Notes under the pieces: generated by a model
Told to the model about the DNA's origin: nothing
Databases searched by the model: none
What the model saw: only the letters and a program-made list of their open reading frames with translations
Translations under genes and position numbers: made by a program
Part shown: positions 6,224 to 13,556 of the stretch, piece by piece
Layout of the letters: every line of letters begins with the position of its first letter
Numbering within the stretch: the first letter of the stretch is position 1
Assembly (NCBI GenBank): GCA_030428745.1
Contig: JAUIEG010000011.1
Coordinates: forward strand, 1-15,121
Origin: Alphaproteobacteria bacterium
Lineage (GTDB): Bacteria > Pseudomonadota > Alphaproteobacteria > Caulobacterales > Parvularculaceae
Direction of reading: 5' to 3'
DNA length: 15,121 nucleotides

Positions 6224-6763
6224 ATGAAGACGAGAGCGCTTTTTGTCCTGGGGCTGGTATTTTTTGGCTCTTTCATGGGACGCATCGCAGTTTTGGCGTC
6301 AGAAGCGACAGCCAAGACCAGCGGCATGCCCCGTGATGGCGACATCGCAGGGGTCGCCTCCTGTATCGACGGTGATCTTGCGGCTGCGGTGAAAGACCGC
6401 ATGTATTCGCTCGACACACGCGAACTCGATATCGCTGACCGCGAGGCGGAGTTAAAAACCTATGAAGCGCAGATCGACAAGCGTCTCGCCGAACTCGAGG
6501 ACGCAAATGAAGAACTGCAGGAGAAGATTACGGTAGTTCAAGACGCTCGCAACGCCGATATTCAAAAGCTGGCCGCTATTTACGAAGGAATGAAACCTGC
6601 GCAAGCCGGGCAGATCATCAACGAGATGGACGCCAAGTTCGCCGCTGGTCTGATTTCGTCAATGAATAGTGAACAGGCCGCCCTCGTTGTTGCAAATATG
6701 GACGCCCAGAAAGCCTATCTCGTCACCGTCATTCTCGCCAACCGCAACCAAACCGATCAATAA
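6224..6763 (+). CDS. MotE-family periplasmic protein
   Basis: The product is 179 residues. An N-terminal hydrophobic segment (about 5-26) acts as signal or anchor. It is followed by a charged coiled coil at about 60-112 (DTRELDIADREAELKTYEA, KRLAELEDANEELQEKI). The C-terminal helical domain at about 113-172 has IYEGMKPAQAGQIINEM and MNSEQAALVVANM, a MgtE-N/FliG-M-like repeat typical of MotE. In Sinorhizobium, MotE is a periplasmic chaperone for the stator partner MotC and works as a disulfide-linked dimer. Here there is exactly one cysteine, Cys47, just before the coiled coil, in a comparable place. It lies 97 bases upstream of motA. Gene symbol is left blank because orthology to motE cannot be confirmed by eye. 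Confidence 0.8.
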   Translation: MKTRALFVLGLVFFGSFMGRIAVLASEATAKTSGMPRDGDIAGVASCIDGDLAAAVKDRMYSLDTRELDIADREAELKTYEAQIDKRLAELEDANEELQEKITVVQDARNADIQKLAAIYEGMKPAQAGQIINEMDAKFAAGLISSMNSEQAALVVANMDAQKAYLVTVILANRNQTDQ

Positions 6764-6772
6764 AACTTGCGG

Positions 6773-6803
6773 GTTTCAGCGAAGATTAACTTCTTCATGA
6801 AAC
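6773..6803 (+). promoter_or_regulatory. Hairpin in the AT-rich gap before motA
   Basis: GTTTCA (6773-6778) pairs with TGAAAC (6798-6803). Inside it GAAG (6781-6784) pairs with CTTC (6793-6796), leaving a GC/A internal loop and an 8-base loop. No U-run follows, so it is not a classic terminator. The 97-base gap it sits in is AT-rich (several TTAA and TTTA words between 6786 and 6840) and may hold a separate motA promoter. No clear -35/-10 pair was found. Confidence 0.35.
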
Positions 6804-6860
6804 ACTTGTTAAGCGAAAAACTAAATTTGTTTACGTTTAAGGCGGGTCAAGCGGGCACAA

Positions 6861-7730
6861 ATGGGACCAATCCTCGGCATCGTCATCACGCTCGGCATGG
6901 TGTTCGGCAGCTACATAATGGCTGGCGGCAAGATGGAGATTATCCTCCATGCTTTGCCGCACGAATTGATGGCGATCGGCGGCGCTGCTGTCGGCGCATT
7001 TATCGTCAGCAACGATTTCGCAACAATCAAACATACGGGCGGCGACATCATGAAAGCGATGTCCGGCCCAAAATGGAAGAAGAAAGACTATCAGGATCTT
7101 CTTTGCCTCATGTACGAATTGCTCCGCGTCGCAAAGGAAAGCCCGGTTCAGGCTGAAGCCCATATTGAAAATCCCGCAGAGTCGACGATTTTTCAGCGTT
7201 ATCCGAAAATCGCCAAGGACCATGACGCCAGCGATATCATTTGCGATACGATCCGCTCGATCCTGATGAATTTCGACAACCCGCATCAGGTTGAAGACCT
7301 GCTCGAAAAGCAGCTGGACGGCATGCATCACGAAAGCATGCACGGCGGCCACGCCTTGACCAATATCGCCGACGCCCTGCCCGCGCTCGGCATTGTCGCG
7401 GCCGTTCTTGGCGTGATCAAGACAATGGCGTCCATCGATAAACCGCCGGAAGTTCTCGGTTTGATGATCGGCGGCGCTCTTGTCGGAACGTTCCTTGGAG
7501 TCTTCCTCGCTTACAGCATTGTCGGCCCGCTGGCGACGCGCATTCTCGCCGTAAACGAACAGGAGCAAGGCTTTTATAAGTTGATTCGTGAATGCATCGT
7601 GGCGCATCTGCAGATGCACACACCGCAAATGTGTATCGAAGTTGCCCGCAGGAATATTCCTGGCCATGACCGCCCCGGCTTCTCTGATATCGATGAGGCC
7701 TTAAAACAATTGAAGAAGGAGGCCGCATGA
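6861..7730 (+). CDS. motA: Flagellar motor stator protein MotA
   Basis: The product is 289 residues, the usual MotA length. MotA is the stator subunit that surrounds MotB in the inner membrane and pushes FliG using ion flow. All key positions are visible: TM1 with LGMVFGSYIMAGG, the cytoplasmic loop with R89 (YELLRV) and E99 (AEAHIENPAES), which match the E. coli R90/E98 pair that meets FliG, P174 in the TM3 start (ADALPALGIVAAVLGVI) and P223 in TM4 (AYSIVGPLATRI). The LVGTFLGVFLAY segment carries the conserved Thr facing the channel. The start agrees with the family N-terminus. motB is not adjacent, as in Caulobacter. The stop overlaps the next start (ATGA, 7727-7730), coupling motA to the 808-residue protein. 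Confidence 0.97.
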   Translation: MGPILGIVITLGMVFGSYIMAGGKMEIILHALPHELMAIGGAAVGAFIVSNDFATIKHTGGDIMKAMSGPKWKKKDYQDLLCLMYELLRVAKESPVQAEAHIENPAESTIFQRYPKIAKDHDASDIICDTIRSILMNFDNPHQVEDLLEKQLDGMHHESMHGGHALTNIADALPALGIVAAVLGVIKTMASIDKPPEVLGLMIGGALVGTFLGVFLAYSIVGPLATRILAVNEQEQGFYKLIRECIVAHLQMHTPQMCIEVARRNIPGHDRPGFSDIDEALKQLKKEAA

Positions 7731-10153
7731 TCGTCCGCGCGCTTCTTTCTCTCGTCGTCTTTTTCACTCCCGCCGCGGCCGCCGCAGCGGGTGAAACCTT
7801 GTCTGTGCGCGCCGGCGAACACGGTGATTATTCCCGCCTTGTCATCCCAAAGGCGCCTGAAGACTGGAAGATCGCAACCTCAGACCGTAAGATCGAAATC
7901 ACTTTTCCGAGCAAGGATTATGCGTTTGAGCTTGGCGACATTATCGACAAGCGCAAGGCTCACCGCGTTCTCAACGCCCGCATTCTTGACACGGACGACA
8001 CCAGAGCGCTGGTGCTGACGCTGACCTGCGACTGTCCAGTGCGCACATCAAAGAGCGCCGGCGACTCCATTGTCATCGATATTTTCAACGAAGCGCCGGT
8101 AACGCTCGCCGAAGAAGAAACACCGGGAGAGCCGGTCTCAGAAGCCGCCCGAAACACGGTTTCCGGGACACCGGAGTCCATGCGCGAAGCGCGGGACCGG
8201 ATGATTGCCCTCCTGGCCGAGGCGCGCCACCAGGGCGTCGTCCAGCTAAAAACAGACGACAAAAAAGAAGAAAGCCAACGCACCGCCATCGAAGCGAGTT
8301 CAGTCTCGCACACCCCTGAGCCCGCTCAAGAAACACCACGGGCGCCAGACCCGAATGCGGCGGCGTTGCCTGAACATGCCGCCGAGCACATCACGGAAGA
8401 AACCCATGGCGATGACGAACAGCATGGCCCCTCCCTGGCGGACGGGCCGCCGCAGTCGCTTGTTATGGCCGAACATCTCGCTAATGAAAATTGCGCAGAT
8501 CCGTCGCTTTTCCACGAGCCGGAGGACGGCGCACTGGACTTTTCAGCAATTGCCAATCTGCGCCGAAAATTCGACGAAAGCGTCACTGAACAAGAACGTG
8601 CCGATATCGCTGCAAAGCTGGCGCTAGCCTATATCCACATCGGATTCTTCGAAGAGGCCGGCGCCATCGCTTCTCCCCTCGCTAGCGCGGGCGATCACAA
8701 TATGGCCATGGCCGCCGGTCTTGCTGATCTCGCCTCGGGCACGCGGTCGCGCGCCTCTTACATCCTTGCGCCATACCGGAAATGTGGCCCCTTCGGTGAA
8801 CTTGCTTTCGCCGCCGCCGCATCAATTGACGATGACCGGGTCGTTTCTCTGCAGGAAAAGCACATTGCCGCACTGAAACCGGTGACGTCGGAGCTGCGTG
8901 CGCCGCTCGCCGAGTGGCTTGGCCTCAACGCTATTGAGCGCAATGAACTGACAATCGCCAAGGAATTCTATGACGTCGCAAAAGCCGCGCGCGGCAGCGA
9001 TCGCAGCCCGGCTCTCGCTATTATGGAAAACGCTCTCTCTGACCGCATTGCTGAAACCGGTCATGCAGATGATGGACATGATGAGGCGACCAAACCTGAA
9101 CCGGAATTTGCAGACGCGGGTCCCGGACCAGCGCCTGTCATCACAGAGGAACTGAAACGGATCGCGCAAACGCCTGGACCGTTACAGGCGAAAGCGCTTT
9201 CCATACTCGCTGACGATTACGAGAAACGCGCCAATGTCGCTTATGAAGGCTTTCTCGATGATATCGCCGCGCAAAGCGGACGACGCAACTCATCACTTGC
9301 TGAAGCGCGCGCCTCCTTTACCGGGGCTAAGGCGCTCGTAACCGCCGGCCGACTGCGTGAAGGCGTCGCCGTGCTTGAAGCTGCTGCGCATGCTGCGCCT
9401 GGCGCTGAAAACGCCGGACGCGCCCTCGCCCAGTCTTTGATTATGAACGGCCTAACGAGTGACGCAAAAACCCGTCTTAGCGCGGTTTCCGCATTCTTCT
9501 ATCATCGCGAATTTGTAGATGTAAAAGACAATGGCGATCTGAATGTCGCCGTTGCGCGCGAACTCGCCGCTTACGGGGCCAATGATCTGGTGGATGAAGC
9601 GCTCTCAGGCATTCCCGGAAAGTGGCGCGCGGATGCAGACGCCGTGCGCGCGCTTTCGCATCTCAATAGCGGCGACCCTCATGGCGCGCTCGCAATCGCC
9701 GATGAAGGCGCGATGAGCGCCGATCTCGGCGTTGTCGCCGCCAAGGCCCATGAGCGCCTCAATGACCGCGCCGGAACAATCGCCCTGATCAAGTCTTCGC
9801 TTCGTCGTGGCGAAGCTGACAATGAATTCGCCACAACCGCCTGGCGCGCCGGCGACTGGCCGCTTGCGACCGCCGCTTTTAATGCCGTGCCGAAAAAAGA
9901 ACGCGAGACCGCCGCCGCTTCCCGCGCGACGCTCGCCGCACTCAATGCGGGCGCAGGCGATATACCGGCGGCGGCGCGTGAAGCGCTCGCCGATGATCCG
10001 GAAACACTCGCCGCCCTTGCCCATATGTTCAAAACCGCGCCCAGCGTCAGTGTGCGCGCTATTGATGTCCTCGCCGAATTTACATCGGGCGTCAAAAAAG
10101 AAACCGATTTCATGACGCGCGGCCTTGAGCCCGCAGGAAGAGACGGACGATGA
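7727..10153 (+). CDS. Large exported AMIN-like/helical-repeat protein coupled to motA; possible MotC-like stator partner
   Basis: The product is 808 residues. A signal peptide spans 1-21 (VVFFTPAAAAAAG). An AMIN-like beta domain follows at about 24-125 (VRAGEHGDYSRLVIP, RKIEITFPS, ALVLTLTCDCP, DSIVIDIFNE). Residues 126-260 are low-complexity, Pro/Glu/His-rich. From about 275 to 785 there are Ala-rich helical pairs of TPR type (ADIAAKLALAYIHIGFFEEAG, EARASFTGAKALVTAGRLRE, AGDWPLATAAFNAVPKKERE), interrupted at about 444-472 by a second acidic/His linker. Four cysteines (101, 103, 256, 353) could form disulfides in the periplasm. It has no membrane segment after the signal. It overlaps motA by 4 bases and flgF by 4 bases (ATGA both sides). 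A MotC-like job is inference from the MotE and MotA neighbours; I do not recognise a named family for the whole protein. Confidence 0.7.
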   Translation: MIVRALLSLVVFFTPAAAAAAGETLSVRAGEHGDYSRLVIPKAPEDWKIATSDRKIEITFPSKDYAFELGDIIDKRKAHRVLNARILDTDDTRALVLTLTCDCPVRTSKSAGDSIVIDIFNEAPVTLAEEETPGEPVSEAARNTVSGTPESMREARDRMIALLAEARHQGVVQLKTDDKKEESQRTAIEASSVSHTPEPAQETPRAPDPNAAALPEHAAEHITEETHGDDEQHGPSLADGPPQSLVMAEHLANENCADPSLFHEPEDGALDFSAIANLRRKFDESVTEQERADIAAKLALAYIHIGFFEEAGAIASPLASAGDHNMAMAAGLADLASGTRSRASYILAPYRKCGPFGELAFAAAASIDDDRVVSLQEKHIAALKPVTSELRAPLAEWLGLNAIERNELTIAKEFYDVAKAARGSDRSPALAIMENALSDRIAETGHADDGHDEATKPEPEFADAGPGPAPVITEELKRIAQTPGPLQAKALSILADDYEKRANVAYEGFLDDIAAQSGRRNSSLAEARASFTGAKALVTAGRLREGVAVLEAAAHAAPGAENAGRALAQSLIMNGLTSDAKTRLSAVSAFFYHREFVDVKDNGDLNVAVARELAAYGANDLVDEALSGIPGKWRADADAVRALSHLNSGDPHGALAIADEGAMSADLGVVAAKAHERLNDRAGTIALIKSSLRRGEADNEFATTAWRAGDWPLATAAFNAVPKKERETAAASRATLAALNAGAGDIPAAAREALADDPETLAALAHMFKTAPSVSVRAIDVLAEFTSGVKKETDFMTRGLEPAGRDGR

Positions 10154-10866
10154 GCAACGCCGTTTACACCGCCCTGTCCAAGCAGGCAGGCCTCATGAAG
10201 GAAATGAACTCGATCGCGAACAATATCGCGAACGCTTCAACTGCAGGCTACCGCCGCGACAGCTTTGTGTTCTCCGAATATGTGCAGCGGCTCGAAAACC
10301 AGGATCAATCCCTCTCACAATCGAATGTGGCCGGCCGCTTTTTTGATGCAACACCGGGGTCCCTCACTCGCACCGGGGCCACTTTTGATGTCGCCATCGA
10401 CGGCGACGGTTATTTTCTGGTCGAAACACCGCGTGGAGAACGCTTGACCCGCATGGGCAGTTTTCTTGTAGACGCCGAAGGACAACTGGTCACTCATGAT
10501 GGCAATCGCGTACTCGGCGACGGCGGTTCGCCGGTCGCCATTCCTGCGGGGGCGAATAACATAACGATCGCGCCTGACGGCACGATTGCGGCCGACGGCG
10601 CGCCGGTCGGCAAGATTGGCGTCGTAACCGCACCGCCAACCGGCCTTGCGCGCGAAGGCAATAACCTGTTGCGCTCCGACGAAGATTATCAACCCTTGGA
10701 GTTCGCCAGCGTCCGCCAGGGCTTTATTGAAGAATCAAACGTTAACGCTGTGATCGAAGTATCCCGCCTTATCGAGGTGCAACGCGCCTATGAGCTCAAT
10801 CAACAGCTCATGCAAGATGAAGACGAACGGATCAAGAAAACCGTTGAGGCTATGAGACGCCGATAA
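10150..10866 (+). CDS. flgF: Flagellar proximal rod protein FlgF
   Basis: The product is 238 residues, typical for FlgF. FlgF joins the proximal rod to the distal rod and is exported through the flagellar apparatus, so no signal peptide is expected or seen. The rod/hook N-terminal motif is present as SIANNIANASTAGYRRD (about 22-38). The middle has TGATFDVAIDGDGYFLVET and RLTRMGSFLVDAEGQLVT, and the C-terminus has the matching helix EVSRLIEVQRAYELNQQLM. A VRQGFIEESNVN motif precedes it. The order flgF then flgG is conserved. The start overlaps the end of the preceding 808-residue gene (ATGA), so translation is probably coupled. Confidence 0.95.
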   Translation: MSNAVYTALSKQAGLMKEMNSIANNIANASTAGYRRDSFVFSEYVQRLENQDQSLSQSNVAGRFFDATPGSLTRTGATFDVAIDGDGYFLVETPRGERLTRMGSFLVDAEGQLVTHDGNRVLGDGGSPVAIPAGANNITIAPDGTIAADGAPVGKIGVVTAPPTGLAREGNNLLRSDEDYQPLEFASVRQGFIEESNVNAVIEVSRLIEVQRAYELNQQLMQDEDERIKKTVEAMRRR

Positions 10867-10894
10867 AGGCGCATAAAAGTAAGGAGGCCATGAA

Positions 10895-11680
10895 ATGCAG
10901 GCTCTGAGAATCGCCGCTACCGGCATGGATGCGCAGCAAAAGCGCGTCGAAGTCGTGTCAAACAATATTGCGAATATGAGCACCACCGCCTATGACGCGC
11001 GGCGGGCCGAATTCGCTGATCTTCACTATCAGCAATTGCGCGCGCCCGGCGCCATCTCCTCGTCGACAGGTCTAATCGTACCCTCAGGCGTCGAGCTCGG
11101 CCTAGGCGTCAGAACGGCTGCGGTCTCGGTCAATCACGCGCAAGGCTCCCTGCGCCAGACTGGCAGCGATCTCGATCTCGCTGTGGAAGGCCATGGTTAT
11201 TTCGAAGTGACGCTGCCTTCAGGCGACCCGGCGTACACCCGGGACGGCACCTTCAAGAAGACTGGTGAAGGGCTAATCGTCAACAATGACGGCTATCCGC
11301 TCGCCGGCAACATTACGATTCCGCAGGACGCTCGCTCGATCACCGTCAACAACAGCGGCGAAGTGTTTGCTTATTTCGACGGTCAGACCGGCGGTCAACA
11401 GATAGGCACGATTACCCTGAGCACTTTCGTCAATGAAAAAGGCCTCGAAGCGTTGGGCGGCAACCTTTATCGCGAGACGGAGGCATCCGGCTCTCCGCTT
11501 CAAGGAGAGCCCGGTCTCGACGGTCGCGGCACTCTCCGGCAGGGCTTCCTGGAAGAGAGTTCCGTCGATGTCGTCGCCCAGATTGCGGATATGATCGAAG
11601 CCCAGCGTGGTTATGAACTCAATTCAAAAGTGATCTCCGCGGCTGATGAAATGCTCAGCTCGGCGACACGAATCCGGTAA
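10895..11680 (+). CDS. flgG: Flagellar distal rod protein FlgG
   Basis: The product is 261 residues, as expected. FlgG polymerises into the distal rod crossing the periplasm. N-terminal motif: VVSNNIANMSTTAYDARRAEF, where the Gly usual after ST(T/N) is Ala (TTAY). Further signatures are the FlgG-specific loop at about 45-75 (GLIVPSGVELGLGVRT), GSDLDLAVEGHGYFEVTLPSG, LRQGFLEESSVDVV, and the C-terminal helix MIEAQRGYELNSKVISAADEM. A strong Shine-Dalgarno AAGGAGG (10881-10887) is 7 bases before the ATG at 10895. A nearer ATG at 10890 would give only five codons and is not used for FlgG. Confidence 0.95.
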   Translation: MQALRIAATGMDAQQKRVEVVSNNIANMSTTAYDARRAEFADLHYQQLRAPGAISSSTGLIVPSGVELGLGVRTAAVSVNHAQGSLRQTGSDLDLAVEGHGYFEVTLPSGDPAYTRDGTFKKTGEGLIVNNDGYPLAGNITIPQDARSITVNNSGEVFAYFDGQTGGQQIGTITLSTFVNEKGLEALGGNLYRETEASGSPLQGEPGLDGRGTLRQGFLEESSVDVVAQIADMIEAQRGYELNSKVISAADEMLSSATRIR

Positions 11681-11685
11681 TTCAA

Positions 11686-12189
11686 ATGAAACCCTCCCTC
11701 TCAATTCTTGCTATTCTCGCCGTCGTCGCGGCGCCGGCAGGCGCACAACAGCAAATCGCAGCCGTCTCACCGCAGGCGCCGCGCGCCGCAGCCGAAGAGC
11801 TTCTGACGATGTCTGTCATGCCGGCCGAAAAAAAGCCGACCGTTGTCCGCGCCGCAAATAATCTACGCGCCGGATCAGTCCTGCATCGTTCGGACCTCAT
11901 AGTAGAAGGCGACAACGACAAGGCGCTTGAGCTTTTTGTCGGGCTTGAACTTAAACGCGCGATTTATCAGGGCAAGACGCTTTCGCCGAACGATGTGGGA
12001 CCGCCGACAGTCGTCACGCGCAACGCCATTGTCCAGCTCGAATTCATACGCGGCCCCCTCATGATCACCACTGAAGGGCGCGCACTCGACGCTGGCGCTG
12101 TAGGCGACAGCGTGCGCGTCATGAATCTCAGTTCCAAAATAATCCTGACGGCCGTCATCACCGGCCCGAACAAAGCGGTGACACAATGA
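11686..12189 (+). CDS. flgA: Flagellar P-ring assembly chaperone FlgA
   Basis: The product is 167 residues, shorter than E. coli FlgA (about 219) but normal for alphaproteobacteria. FlgA is a periplasmic chaperone for P-ring protein FlgI. A signal peptide (1-20, ending PAGA) is followed by a disordered Ala/Pro-rich stretch and an SAF-type domain from about 52: VVRAANNLRAGSVLHRSDLIVE, then the strand pairs around LMITTEGRALDAGAVGDSV and VRVMNLSSKIILTAVITGP near the C-terminus. This last block is the conserved FlgA end (the 'G..Gd.irVrN..S.kivtg.V' pattern). It starts 5 bases after flgG and overlaps flgH by 4 bases (ATGA). flgI, its usual partner, is not in the window. Confidence 0.9.
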   Translation: MKPSLSILAILAVVAAPAGAQQQIAAVSPQAPRAAAEELLTMSVMPAEKKPTVVRAANNLRAGSVLHRSDLIVEGDNDKALELFVGLELKRAIYQGKTLSPNDVGPPTVVTRNAIVQLEFIRGPLMITTEGRALDAGAVGDSVRVMNLSSKIILTAVITGPNKAVTQ

Positions 12190-12947
12190 CCAGAAAACTC
12201 CTGCTCCTGACCGTGCCCATGATGGCCCCCCTTCTGGGTTTGGGCGCCTGCGCCTCGCGCACGGATCACATGTTCAATCCGCCAAGCATTTCGCCGGTAG
12301 GTGATATGCGCAATCCCATGCCGGCTCCTGATCCGCGCCGCTACGACGTACCGCCAAAGGCAGTGCATCCGAGCGAGGCGAAGGTAACTACGGCCTCACT
12401 CTGGCGTTCCGGCCCCTCCTCCCTGTTCGGAGACCGTCGCGCCCGCGTCTTGGGCGACATTGTCACGGTGGTGATCGAAATCGACGAGGAAGCAGAAATC
12501 AAGAATTCCACGACCCGCACCCGGAGTTCGTCGGACGATATGGCAGTGTCAAATTTTTTCGGCCTCAACTCACTCGCAGAAGACTTGCTGCCGAACGGCG
12601 CAACACTCGATCCGGCGATCGGCGCCAGCTCCGGCACCTCGTCGTCAGGCGATGGGCAAATAAAACGTGAAGAGAAGATTACGCTCCGTGTCGCCGCAAC
12701 GGTTATTAACGAGCTGCCCAACGGCCACCTCGCTATCACAGGCAGTCAGGAAATTCGTGTGAACTATGAACTGCGTGAGCTTCTTGTCGCAGGGATCATT
12801 CGTCCCGAAGACATCGCGCGCAACAACACCATTACCTATGACAAGATCGCCGATGCACGCATCTCTTATGGCGGCCGCGGCCAGATCTCTGACATGCAGC
12901 GTGCGCGCTACGGTCAGCAGATCATCGATATGATCTCGCCCTTCTAA
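12186..12947 (+). CDS. flgH: Flagellar L-ring lipoprotein FlgH
   Basis: The product is 253 residues, the usual size. FlgH builds the outer membrane L ring. Residues 1-22 are a lipoprotein signal with lipobox LGAC (Cys22 lipidated). Family signatures: SLWRSGPSSLFGDRRARVLGD (about 71-91), IVTVVIEIDEEAEIKNSTTR, a Ser-rich loop, REEKITLRVAATVINELPNGHL, GSQEIRVNYELRELLVAGIIRP and the C-terminal DARISYGGRGQISD with QRARYGQQIIDMISPF. The RPEDI region and GGRG stretch are well conserved in the family. The stop is 12 bases before the second fliL-like gene, which has an AAAAGGA Shine-Dalgarno sequence overlapping this stop. Confidence 0.96.
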   Translation: MTRKLLLLTVPMMAPLLGLGACASRTDHMFNPPSISPVGDMRNPMPAPDPRRYDVPPKAVHPSEAKVTTASLWRSGPSSLFGDRRARVLGDIVTVVIEIDEEAEIKNSTTRTRSSSDDMAVSNFFGLNSLAEDLLPNGATLDPAIGASSGTSSSGDGQIKREEKITLRVAATVINELPNGHLAITGSQEIRVNYELRELLVAGIIRPEDIARNNTITYDKIADARISYGGRGQISDMQRARYGQQIIDMISPF

Positions 12948-12959
12948 AAGGACGCTCTC

Positions 12960-13469
12960 ATGCTTCAGAAATTGCTTCCCGTAATTGTCATCATTGTCGC
13001 CGGCGCTGTCGGCGGCGGGGGCGGCTTTTTCGCTAAATCCATGCTGTCAGGCGGCGATAAGGAAGCCGCCCATGAAGAAGGTGAAGATAGTCACGGCAAG
13101 GAAAAAAAGAAAAAAAGCGGTGGGCATGGCGAAGAAGAAGCAGGCTCTACAAGCTACATGAAATTCTCCCGTCAATTTGTGGTGCCTGTCGTACGTCGCG
13201 GCAAACCGAAATCCATGGTCATTCTCGACATCAATATTGAGGTGGATAACTCCCAGAATGAAAGCGTCTACGCCTTGGAGCCACGCCTGCGAGACGCTTT
13301 GCTGACGCGCCTTCTTGCGCTTGCCGGCGAAGATATGCTGCCTCAGATGCTTGAAGACGTTGAGAAGATGGAATTGATGAAAGCCGCGCTGTTAGAGACC
13401 AGCCGCGACATCATGGGCGACGCTGCACTCAATATCCTCATTCTCGATCTCGGCATACAGAACTATTGA
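12960..13469 (+). CDS. Second FliL-like protein, downstream of flgH
   Basis: The product is 169 residues. A Gly/Ala-rich membrane anchor (about 5-25, VIIVAGAVGGGGGFF) is followed by a linker at 33-62 with three His, many Glu and a KEKKKKS block, and then a FliL-type domain at about 66-169: YMKFSRQFVVPVVRRGKPKSMVIL, DINIEVDNSQ, LRDALLTRLLALAGEDML and a final LNILILDLGIQNY strand. It is a paralogue of the protein encoded at 4854-5600, but strongly diverged. Position right after flgH matches the flgH-fliL order I recall from rhizobial clusters. The FliL family call is good; which of the two copies acts as the main stator-ring FliL is unknown. It is the last gene before a bidirectional terminator. 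Confidence 0.82.
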   Translation: MLQKLLPVIVIIVAGAVGGGGGFFAKSMLSGGDKEAAHEEGEDSHGKEKKKKSGGHGEEEAGSTSYMKFSRQFVVPVVRRGKPKSMVILDINIEVDNSQNESVYALEPRLRDALLTRLLALAGEDMLPQMLEDVEKMELMKAALLETSRDIMGDAALNILILDLGIQNY

Positions 13470-13500
13470 TACCCCTCTCCCCGCTTGAATATCATTTGCA

Positions 13501-13528
13501 AAAAAGCCGCCTCAAGAGGCGGCTTTTT
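13501..13528. terminator. Strong bidirectional rho-independent terminator
   Basis: GCCGCCT (13506-13512) and AGGCGGC (13517-13523) form a 7-bp GC stem with a CAAG tetraloop. It is flanked by AAAAA (13501-13505) on the left and TTTTT (13524-13528) on the right, so it works in both directions. It lies between the converging fliL-like gene (ends 13469) and flgD (ends 13557). Confidence 0.92.
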
Positions 13529-13556
13529 ATTCATTGTACTTGAAGCGGGTCTCTTC

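Noticed and set aside
6786..6840. CtrA box upstream of motA
   Set aside because: TTAA words occur at 6786, 6809 and 6837, but none has the required 7-base spacing.
6837..7667. Long minus-strand frame (276 residues) opposite motA
   Set aside because: motA matches its family along the full length. The opposite frame is His/Asp/Arg-rich with no domain and is explained by codon bias.
10890..10907. Five-codon ATG...TGA frame overlapping the flgG start
   Set aside because: Only about 2 bases separate it from the Shine-Dalgarno sequence, while the flgG ATG at 10895 has ideal spacing; treated as chance.
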